In this document: piece by piece, positions 57,989 through 64,000 of the stretch
Position numbering within the stretch: the stretch's first letter is position 1
How the letters are laid out: each line of letters begins with the position of its first letter
From: Qipengyuania sp. JC766
GTDB taxonomy: Bacteria > Pseudomonadota > Alphaproteobacteria > Sphingomonadales > Sphingomonadaceae
Length of the DNA: 64,000 nucleotides
Direction: 5' to 3'
Assembly: GCF_040717445.1 (NCBI RefSeq)
Contig: NZ_JBFEFL010000001.1
Coordinates: 2,490,001-2,554,000 of the forward strand
Program-made: the position numbers and the translations under genes
The notes under the pieces: model-generated
The model's input: only the letters and a program-made list of their open reading frames with translations
Database searches by the model: none
Told to the model about the DNA's origin: nothing

Positions 57989-58597
57989 CTACTCTTCCAG
58001 TTCGATGTCCCAGTACAGCCAGTCGCGCCAGGTTTCGTGGAGGTAGTTGGGTGGGAACATCTTGCCGTGCTGCTGCAACTGCCAGTGCGTCGGCCGGATC
58101 GGCTCGTTGTAGAGGCGCATCCCGGCCTGTTTGGGCGTGCGGCCGCCCTTCTTCATGTTGCACGGCGCACAGGCGGTGGCGATGTTCTCCCACGTGGTCT
58201 TGCCGCCCATCCGGCGCGGGATCACGTGGTCGAAGGTCAGATTGTTCATGTCGCCGCAGAACTGGCAGCTGAACCGGTCGCGCAGGAACAGGTTGAAGCG
58301 CGTGAAGGCGGGAAATTCGCTCGGCCGGACATATTGCTTGAGCGCGATGACGCTCGGGATCTTCATGTCGAGCGAGGGGGAATGGACCTCCCGCTCGTAG
58401 GTGGCGATCACGTCCACCCGGTCGAGGAAGATCGCCTTGATCGCGGTCTGCCAGGGCCAGACGCTGAGCGGATAATAGGACAGCGGCGTGAAGTCCGCAT
58501 TGAGCACGAGCGAAGGGCACGACTGCAAGTTGCGCGTCGGATCTTCGTCGGCACTGCGGAACCGCGCAGCCCGTTCGAGCAGGTCGGCCCTAAACAT
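57989..58597 (-). CDS. HNH endonuclease
   Basis: A protein of 202 residues from the ATG at 58595-58597. The zinc cysteines are in CQFCGD and CAPCNMKKGG, and the HNH motif is FDHVIPRRMGG then WENIATAC. The start CPSLVLNADFTPLSYYPLS and the end of the protein (NYLHETWRDWLYWDIELEE) are those of the housekeeping HNH nucleases widely conserved in alphaproteobacteria, whose role is unclear. It is not in a homing or restriction context. Confidence 0.9.
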   Translation of the reverse strand: MFRADLLERAARFRSADEDPTRNLQSCPSLVLNADFTPLSYYPLSVWPWQTAIKAIFLDRVDVIATYEREVHSPSLDMKIPSVIALKQYVRPSEFPAFTRFNLFLRDRFSCQFCGDMNNLTFDHVIPRRMGGKTTWENIATACAPCNMKKGGRTPKQAGMRLYNEPIRPTHWQLQQHGKMFPPNYLHETWRDWLYWDIELEE

Positions 58598-58605
58598 GGA
58601 GACTC

Positions 58606-58617
58606 GACACGTGTGTC
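58606..58617. promoter_or_regulatory. Palindrome upstream of the HNH gene
   Basis: GACAC-GT-GTGTC (58606-58617), 9 nt before the HNH ATG. It could be an operator or form a small hairpin in the leader. No regulator is identified. Confidence 0.3.
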
Positions 58618-58731
58618 CCTCCTGATCGACTTGAAAATGCACTTGCAACAAAAAGCGTCAAGCCTGTTACAGACAGGCTTTCCACAGGCTTGTCCCGGAT
58701 CGCGGGCGCATTATCAGGGCTGGCTGCGACC

Positions 58732-59562
58732 ATGACCGTCACCCGCTTCGCCCCCAGCCCCAACGGCCCGCTCCACCTGGGGCACGCCTTTTCGGCGATC
58801 CGGGCGCACGACCTGGCGCGCGAGGCGGGCGGCAGGTTCCTGCTGCGGATCGAGGATATCGACGGCACGCGCAGCCGCCCGGAACTGGCCGATGCCTTCC
58901 GCCGCGACCTGAAATGGCTGGGGCTGGAATGGGACGAGGTGCCCGCGCAATCGACGCGTCTGGACAGCTACCGCGAGGCCGCGAACGACCTGCTGCGCCG
59001 CGGATACCTCTATCCGTGTACCTGCACGCGGGCCGAGATCGAGGCGCTGGAGCCGCGGCTGGGATCGCAGGGGATGGTCTATCCCGGCACCTGCAAGGGG
59101 CAGGCTCTCGATCCGGCGAAGCCCGCCGCGCTGCGGCTCGATATCGACCGGGCGATGGCGGATACGGGGCCGCTCGAATGGCACGACGTGCTGGCCGGCG
59201 TGCAAGCGGGCGATCCGCGCGAGGCGGGCGACGTGGTGATCGTGCGCAAGGACGAGCCAGCGAGCTACCATCTCGCCGCCACGCTGGACGATGCGGCGGA
59301 CGGGGTGACGCTGGTGACGCGCGGGCGCGACCTGTTCGCCGCCACCCACATACACCGCGTGCTGCAGGCGCTGCTGGACCTGCCCGTGCCGCGCTGGTAC
59401 CACCATCCGGTGCTGCTGGATGCGGAGGGACGCAAGCTCGCCAAGCGGCGCGGCTCGCCATCGCTGGCGGACCGGCGCGAGGGCGGGGAGGATGGACGCT
59501 TGCTTGCGGCACAACTGCGCTTGCACCGTTTTCCGGATGGAATTGCGCTGGAGAATGCCTAG
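58732..59562 (+). CDS. gluQ: Glutamyl-Q tRNA(Asp) synthetase
   Basis: A paralogue of the GluRS catalytic domain without anticodon-binding domain; it attaches glutamate to queuosine in tRNA(Asp). It has 276 residues from the ATG at 58732. The HIGH-type motif is HLGH (15-18). The KMSKS-type motif is KLAKR near residue 240. The zinc-site cysteines include CTCTRAEI. Queuosine is also made by QueC at 9289, so the genome encodes both making and charging of this base. The next gene starts 12 nt later. Confidence 0.94.
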   Translation: MTVTRFAPSPNGPLHLGHAFSAIRAHDLAREAGGRFLLRIEDIDGTRSRPELADAFRRDLKWLGLEWDEVPAQSTRLDSYREAANDLLRRGYLYPCTCTRAEIEALEPRLGSQGMVYPGTCKGQALDPAKPAALRLDIDRAMADTGPLEWHDVLAGVQAGDPREAGDVVIVRKDEPASYHLAATLDDAADGVTLVTRGRDLFAATHIHRVLQALLDLPVPRWYHHPVLLDAEGRKLAKRRGSPSLADRREGGEDGRLLAAQLRLHRFPDGIALENA

Positions 59563-59574
59563 GTAGGACGCATC

Positions 59575-59811
59575 ATGAACTATATCCTCATCCCCATTCT
59601 CGTCATCCTGTCCATAATGGTCGTGGTTTCGCTGGTGCGCGGGATCATCGCGTTCCTGAAGACCACGCGGATCGACCTGGAGACGGGGGAAGGCGATACC
59701 GCAACCGACATGCAGCTGATGCAGAACAAGGCCATGTTCGCGCGCATCAAGTACCAGGCGCTGGCCGTGGTGGTCGTGGCGGTCATCCTGATGTTCGCCG
59801 GCGGCAACTGA
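59575..59811 (+). CDS. HIG1-domain twin-helix membrane protein
   Basis: A protein of 78 residues with two membrane helices (IPILVILSIMVVVSLVRGI and YQALAVVVVAVILMFAGG) and a connecting loop with QNKAMFARIKYQ, the HIG1 pattern seen in alphaproteobacteria. In mitochondria such proteins help respiratory complex assembly; a like role here is unproven. It is in a run of closely spaced plus-strand genes between gluQ and the cobalamin adenosyltransferase. Confidence 0.85.
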   Translation: MNYILIPILVILSIMVVVSLVRGIIAFLKTTRIDLETGEGDTATDMQLMQNKAMFARIKYQALAVVVVAVILMFAGGN

Positions 59812-59848
59812 TCCGGCTGGCATTCCGGAGCAAGCGTCGGGGGACCGC

Positions 59849-60430
59849 ATGGTAAAGCTCAACAAGATATACACCCGCACCGGGGACGACGGCACGACGG
59901 GCCTCGTCGACGGATCGCGCACGGGCAAGAACTCCGCCCGGATCGAGGCGATCGGCGCGGTGGACGAGGCGAACAGCGCGCTCGGCATGGCGGCGGTGTC
60001 GCTGTTCGGGGAAAAATACGAGGACGCGGTGCGCCGGGTGCAGAACGACCTGTTCGATCTCGGCGCGGACCTGGCGACGCCGGGCAAGGGCGACGGGACC
60101 GATTTCGAACCCGACGAAATGACGCTGCGCATGGTCGACAGCCAGACGCAGGCGCTGGAAACCGCGATCGACACGATGAACGAGAAGCTGGAGCCGCTGA
60201 CCAGCTTCGTGCTGCCCGGCGGGCGCGAGGCGGCGGCGCGGCTGCACGTGGCGCGCGCATCCGTCCGGCGCGCGGAGCGCAGCATCATCGCGCTGGCGCA
60301 GGAAGTGCCGGTGAACCCGGCGGCGCTGCGATACATCAATCGCCTCTCGGACTTCCTCTTCGTGCTCGCCCGCATCCTCAACGATGCCGGCAAGTCGGAC
60401 GTGAACTGGGTGCCGGGCGCCAATCGCTAG
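59849..60430 (+). CDS. Cob(I)alamin adenosyltransferase, PduO type
   Basis: Makes adenosylcobalamin from cob(I)alamin and ATP. It has 193 residues. The ATP motif KIYTRTGDDGTTGLVDG (8-20) is complete, and the other conserved parts are GAVDEANSALG, QNDLFDLGADLATPG and RASVRRAERSI, a typical PduO set. The next gene is a hydroxyacyl-CoA dehydrogenase. No cobalamin riboswitch was seen upstream. Confidence 0.94.
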   Translation: MVKLNKIYTRTGDDGTTGLVDGSRTGKNSARIEAIGAVDEANSALGMAAVSLFGEKYEDAVRRVQNDLFDLGADLATPGKGDGTDFEPDEMTLRMVDSQTQALETAIDTMNEKLEPLTSFVLPGGREAAARLHVARASVRRAERSIIALAQEVPVNPAALRYINRLSDFLFVLARILNDAGKSDVNWVPGANR

Positions 60431-60500
60431 GAAGGCTCTGGCCACGCACCGTCCTACAGGCTAACCGGCCTGCTTTGCTGCAAGTGCGAAGGAATACGGG

Positions 60501-61370
60501 ATGGATACGGTAGCGGTAATCGGTGCGGGCCAGATGGGTTCGGGCATCGCGCAGACGGTTGCGGCGCACGGAATGCGCGTGCTGCTGGCCGATGTGGACC
60601 TCGCCACGGCGAAGGCTGCGCACGCGAAGATCGACAGCGCGCTGGGCCGCCTGGTCGGCAAGGGCAAGATCGAGATCGCCGATGCGGAGGCGACGCTCGC
60701 CCGTATCGAGCCGGTGGCCGATTACGCGCCAATGGACGCGGCGGACCTCATCATCGAGGCGGCGACCGAGAAGGAAGCCGTCAAGCAGGCGATCTTCGAA
60801 AAGGCGGGCAAGGTGCTGGGCGCGAATGCCGTCATGGCGTCCAACACCAGCTCCATCCCGATCACCCGCATGGCCAATTACGCGCCCGATGCCGCGCGCT
60901 TCATCGGGCTGCATTTCTTCAACCCGGTGCCGGTCATGAAGCTGATCGAGGTCATTCCCGGCCTCGCCACCGCGCAGGACACCACCGACCGCACGATCGC
61001 CTTTGCCCAGCGGCTGGGCAAGGAAGTGGTGCTGAGCCAGGACGAGCCCGGCTTCGTGGTCAACCGCATCCTGCTGCCGATGATCAACGAGGCGGTGTTC
61101 GTGCTGGGCCAGTCCACCGCCAGCATCGAGGATATCGACAAGGGCTGCCGCCTTGGCCTCAACCACCCGATGGGGCCGCTGCAGCTGGCCGATTTCGTGG
61201 GGCTCGATACCTGCCTCGACATCATCCGCGTGCTGCACGACACGACCGGCGACACGAAGTACCGGCCCGCGCCGCTGCTGGTGAAATATGTCGAAGCCGG
61301 CTGGCTGGGCCGCAAGACGGGCAAGGGCTTCTACGATTATTCGGGCGAGGAACCTGTTCCCACGCGGTGA
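60501..61370 (+). CDS. 3-hydroxybutyryl-CoA dehydrogenase
   Basis: NAD(P)-dependent enzyme of 289 residues converting acetoacetyl-CoA and 3-hydroxybutyryl-CoA, single-domain type without enoyl-CoA hydratase. The Rossmann motif is GAGQMGSG (8-15). The catalytic serine/asparagine/histidine region reads [12 protein letters not shown] and [32 protein letters not shown] and [19 protein letters not shown] are standard. GAAGGA lies before the ATG. It may serve fatty-acid or polyhydroxybutyrate metabolism. Confidence 0.94.
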   Translation: MDTVAVIGAGQMGSGIAQTVAAHGMRVLLADVDLATAKAAHAKIDSALGRLVGKGKIEIADAEATLARIEPVADYAPMDAADLIIEAATEKEAVKQAIFEKAGKVLGANAVMASNTSSIPITRMANYAPDAARFIGLHFFNPVPVMKLIEVIPGLATAQDTTDRTIAFAQRLGKEVVLSQDEPGFVVNRILLPMINEAVFVLGQSTASIEDIDKGCRLGLNHPMGPLQLADFVGLDTCLDIIRVLHDTTGDTKYRPAPLLVKYVEAGWLGRKTGKGFYDYSGEEPVPTR

Positions 61371-61434
61371 GGGCCGCGCGGTCGGGGAACGCAGGTCCGG
61401 TGCGGTCCGTTGGTGGGGCAAAGGAGATACCCCG

Positions 61435-61776
61435 ATGACGACCAAGCCGGAAAACCAGGAAGCCCGCCAGGCGAAGCTGGCCCCCGAAACCCACAATGAC
61501 GAGCAGGACGATCACCGCAACCAGGCGCAGGAAGTCACTAAGGAAGCGCGCTCCACGACCGTGGCGACCGGTAGTCCGACCGAAAGCGAGAAGGGCCCCA
61601 ACAAGAGCGGCCTGATGAACGATTCGACGCAGGACGTGGTCGATCACATGCGCGACATGGAAAGTTCCGGCCGGGTGGACATGGACGCCTACAAGGGCGA
61701 GCCGAACCACGACGACAATGTCGACAAGTACGGCAAGGAACACAAGCCGGACGGCCTGCGCGGCGACGGCACCTGA
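61435..61776 (+). CDS. Hydrophilic hypothetical protein, likely disordered
   Basis: A protein of 113 residues from the ATG at 61435, with AAGGAGA upstream. It is almost free of hydrophobic residues and rich in Asp, Glu, Lys, Asn and Thr (NDEQDDHRNQAQEVTKEAR, HDDNVDKYGKEHKPDG). It is probably disordered, like hydrophilin-type stress proteins (inference). It does not overlap its neighbours. Confidence 0.6.
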   Translation: MTTKPENQEARQAKLAPETHNDEQDDHRNQAQEVTKEARSTTVATGSPTESEKGPNKSGLMNDSTQDVVDHMRDMESSGRVDMDAYKGEPNHDDNVDKYGKEHKPDGLRGDGT

Positions 61777-61829
61777 CATTGCGTGACCCGCGGTTCGCGC
61801 CGGTCAGCCCAATTCTGCGACCCTGAAGC

Positions 61830-62270
61830 TCAGTCCCCGGGCAGGCGGAAAGTGTCGGGCCCGGCGGGCGCGACCAGACCGTCCGGTCCGGGATCGCTGC
61901 GGCGCGGCTGCACGCTGACGATCTCGCCCTCGTCGGGGCCCTGGATCGCCGGGGCTTCCTGCATCGGCGTGGGATCGTAGCCTTCGGTGGAGACCTCGCT
62001 GTCGTCGATCACGCTGGGCACTTCCTGCACCGCGTCACCGCTTTCGCCGCCGGCCTCGTCCCCTTCGCCGAACCAGCTGTCCGGGATGTCGCCAGACGGC
62101 GTTCCGGACTGGCTGTTGGACGTCGCCACGCGCGGCGGGGCGACTTCCTCGATCGCGACATCGTCGCCATTCGCGTCCGAACCGCCGTCGAAGGCAATCG
62201 CGACTCCGACGACCACCAGTACCGCGACGCCGAGCGCGCCCCATTTCATGGAAGAAAGATCGTTAGCCAT
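61830..62270 (-). CDS. Hypothetical membrane-anchored protein (146 aa)
   Basis: A protein of 146 residues with one N-terminal membrane helix (MKWGALGVAVLVVVGVAIAF) followed by an acidic, Pro- and Ser-rich extracytoplasmic tail without domain signals. The tail has several Asp-Glu clusters (DANGDDVAIEE, GEGDEAGGESGD). AAAAGG lies before the ATG. It is on the same strand as mutS and 23 nt beyond its stop. Confidence 0.6.
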   Translation of the reverse strand: MANDLSSMKWGALGVAVLVVVGVAIAFDGGSDANGDDVAIEEVAPPRVATSNSQSGTPSGDIPDSWFGEGDEAGGESGDAVQEVPSVIDDSEVSTEGYDPTPMQEAPAIQGPDEGEIVSVQPRRSDPGPDGLVAPAGPDTFRLPGD

Positions 62271-62293
62271 GCCGCCTTTTTACGCGGTCAGGG

Positions 62294-64000
62294 TTAAGAT
62301 GCGGTTTTCGACGCGAGCGCCTTCAGGCGGTAGAGTTCGTCCAGCGCCTCGCGCGGGCTGAATGCGTCGATATCGAGCGCTTCAATCGCATCGCGCAGCG
62401 CATCCTGCTCCGCCTCCTCGGCCTGCAGCGCGGCGGAAAACAGCGGCAGGTCGCCAAGCCCCGCGGCCAGCCCGCCCGTCTCCGCGCGCCCCTTTTCCAG
62501 CTTGTCGAGCACCTGCCGCGCCCGCTTCACGACCTGCGGAGACACCCCGGCAAGCCGCGCCACGGCCAGCCCGTAACTACGATCCGCCGGCCCCCGCGCC
62601 AGCTCGTGCAGCAGCACCAGGTCGCCCTTCCACTCCCGCGCCCGGACGTGGTGGAGCGACAGCGCATCGCAGCTGTCCGCAAGGCGGGAGAGCTCGTGGT
62701 AGTGGCTCGCGAACAGACAGCGACAGCGATTGGTCTCGTGCACCGCTTCCACCACCGCCCAGGCGAGGGCGAGGCCGTCATAGGTGCTCGTCCCGCGCCC
62801 GACCTCGTCCAGGATGACGAAGCTGCGCTCCCCCGCCTGCGCCAGGATCGCCGCGGTCTCGACCATTTCGACCATGAAGGTGGAGCGCCCGCGGGCGAGA
62901 TTGTCCGACGCGCCGACCCGGCTGAACAGGCGGTCCACCAACCCGATCCGCGCGCGTTTCGCCGGCACGAAGCAGCCGGCCTGCGCCAGCAGCACGATCA
63001 GCGCGTTCTGGCGCAGGAAGGTGGACTTGCCGCCCATGTTCGGCCCGCCGATCAGCCACAGCCGGTCCTGCGGGCCGAGAGTGCAATCGTTCGCCACGAA
63101 CCGTTCCCCGGCCCGCGTCAGCGCGGCTTCCACCACCGGATGGCGTCCGGCCTCGATCTCGAGGCAGGCCTCGTCCACGATATCGGGCAGGCACCAGTCG
63201 CCCTCGACCGCGCGCTCCGCTTGTCCGGCGGCGACATCGATCCGGGCCAGCGCGTCCGCCGTCGCGGCAATCGCCTCGCGCCGTGCGGAAATTTCCCCGA
63301 CCAGCATTTCGAAATGCGTATCCTCGGCATGGATGGCGCGCCCCCCGGCCTCCCCGATGCGGCTCGCTTCCTCGTGCAATTGCAACGAGTTGAAGCGCAC
63401 CGCGCCCTTCATCGTCTGGCGATGGGTGAAGCCGCTTTCGGGCGCCATCAGCGCGTCGCCGTGCCGGCTCGGCACCTCGATGAAATAGCCCAGCACGCCG
63501 TTATGCTTGATCTTGAGCGAGGCGATCCCCGTATCGTCGCGATAGCGGCTTTCCAATGCGGCAATGGCGCGGCGCGCATTGCCCGACACCATGCGCAGCT
63601 CGTCCAGCGCCGCGTCGAAACCTTCCGCGATGAAGCCGCCGTTCTGCCGTTCGGTCGGCGGGGAAGGGACCAGCGCGCGTTCCAGCAGGTCTACCAGCGC
63701 GCCATGGCCCGACAGGCGCGGCAGCAGCGCATCGAGCATGGCCGGCCGGTCCTCCTGCCGTTCCAGCATCTCGCCGATCCGGCGCGCTTCGCCCAGCCCG
63801 TCGCGCACCTGCCCGCAGTCGCGCGGACTGCCGCGTCCCGCCACGATCCGGCCGAGCGCGCGGCCGATATCGGGCAGCTTGCGCATGATTTCGCGCAAGT
63901 CGGCACGCAACAGCGGGTCGCCCTGGAACCGGCGCACCAGCGACAGCCTCTCGCGGATCCGGCCGGCATCGAACAGCGGGGCGGCAAGGTCCTGCGCCAG
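62294..64000 (-). CDS. mutS: DNA mismatch repair protein MutS, 3' part (5' end outside window)
   Basis: Mismatch-binding ATPase. The frame is open to the end of the window, so the N-terminal mismatch-recognition domain lies outside; about 568 residues are visible. Domain III (lever) and the clamp region come first, with an MRKLPDIGRALGRI segment. The ATPase has Walker A GGPNMGGKST, Walker B VILDEVGRGTS and the H-loop YDGLALAWAVVE region. The usual GPNMAGKST is GPNMGGKST here, a small change. The C-terminal HTH follows with the stop at 62294. Confidence 0.96.
   Translation of the reverse strand: MAQDLAAPLFDAGRIRERLSLVRRFQGDPLLRADLREIMRKLPDIGRALGRIVAGRGSPRDCGQVRDGLGEARRIGEMLERQEDRPAMLDALLPRLSGHGALVDLLERALVPSPPTERQNGGFIAEGFDAALDELRMVSGNARRAIAALESRYRDDTGIASLKIKHNGVLGYFIEVPSRHGDALMAPESGFTHRQTMKGAVRFNSLQLHEEASRIGEAGGRAIHAEDTHFEMLVGEISARREAIAATADALARIDVAAGQAERAVEGDWCLPDIVDEACLEIEAGRHPVVEAALTRAGERFVANDCTLGPQDRLWLIGGPNMGGKSTFLRQNALIVLLAQAGCFVPAKRARIGLVDRLFSRVGASDNLARGRSTFMVEMVETAAILAQAGERSFVILDEVGRGTSTYDGLALAWAVVEAVHETNRCRCLFASHYHELSRLADSCDALSLHHVRAREWKGDLVLLHELARGPADRSYGLAVARLAGVSPQVVKRARQVLDKLEKGRAETGGLAAGLGDLPLFSAALQAEEAEQDALRDAIEALDIDAFSPREALDELYRLKALASKTAS

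Noticed and set aside
58660-58680. AAGCCTGT/ACAGGCTT hairpin as a terminator before gluQ
   Set aside because: It lies between divergent genes, lacks a T run, and no gene reads into it; it may be an operator but evidence is lacking.

Overview
The window is high-GC chromosomal DNA from an alphaproteobacterium of the order Sphingomonadales, most likely Erythrobacteraceae. The evidence is a Sphingomonas-type serine palmitoyltransferase with its own acyl carrier protein (sphingolipid synthesis), a DksA with a single zinc-site cysteine, a DivK-type receiver, an OmpA with a Cys/Pro-rich linker, and a gene transfer agent (GTA) cluster of the Rhodobacter type. The genus is an inference. No rRNA, tRNA, CRISPR array or insertion sequence was recognised.

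Layout. 1-13.4 kb holds core and metabolic genes: the end of an ammonium transporter, a small operon with a membrane hydroxylase and a GMC oxidoreductase, a two-domain cold-shock protein with a glycine-rich arm, argD-argF, hslO (Hsp33), queC with an MFS transporter, a Cu/Zn superoxide dismutase lipoprotein and OmpA. 13.6-28.7 kb is a nearly complete GTA structural cluster on the minus strand: small and large terminase, portal, DUF6127 protein, prohead protease, capsid, head-tail connector, tail proteins, DUF2460 and DUF2163 proteins, NlpC/P60 peptidase, tail-tip protein and DUF2793 protein. Most genes overlap by ATGA or GTGA, so it behaves as one long operon read from a good sigma70-like promoter at 28.82-28.84 kb. 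28.8-31 kb is an AT-richer patch of small hypothetical and lipoprotein genes with short dispersed repeats.

31-42.4 kb carries a MASE1-PAS-GGDEF diguanylate cyclase, a YqaA-like membrane protein, an OsmC protein, a LuxR-type regulator, an amino-acid permease, an arsR-arsC-arsB-arsH arsenic operon with a visible promoter and operator, and the sphingolipid pair acp-spt. 42.6-47.7 kb has a metal-uptake-like set (DUF2946, TonB receptor, PepSY protein), a cold-shock protein and a LprI-like protein. 47.8-54.3 kb has divK, a tight DUF3572-HAD-RidA-GNAT operon, dksA, a PilZ protein, an orphan lipoprotein solute-binding protein and a DUF4112 protein. 54.3-57 kb is a kynurenine operon (kynA-kynB-kynU) taking tryptophan to anthranilate. 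57-64 kb ends with an HNH nuclease, gluQ, a HIG1 protein, a cobalamin adenosyltransferase, 3-hydroxybutyryl-CoA dehydrogenase and the 3' part of mutS.

The most unusual points are a plus-strand lipoprotein gene inside the GTA operon between terminase and portal; structured hairpin repeats with compensatory changes between GTA genes; a GTA distal-tail protein with a long barrel-like N-terminal half; a recurring leaderless promoter form (TTGCC, 17 nt, TAG, then ATG after 6-10 nt); and a permease whose homology runs past the last usable start codon to an ATA behind a good ribosome binding site.
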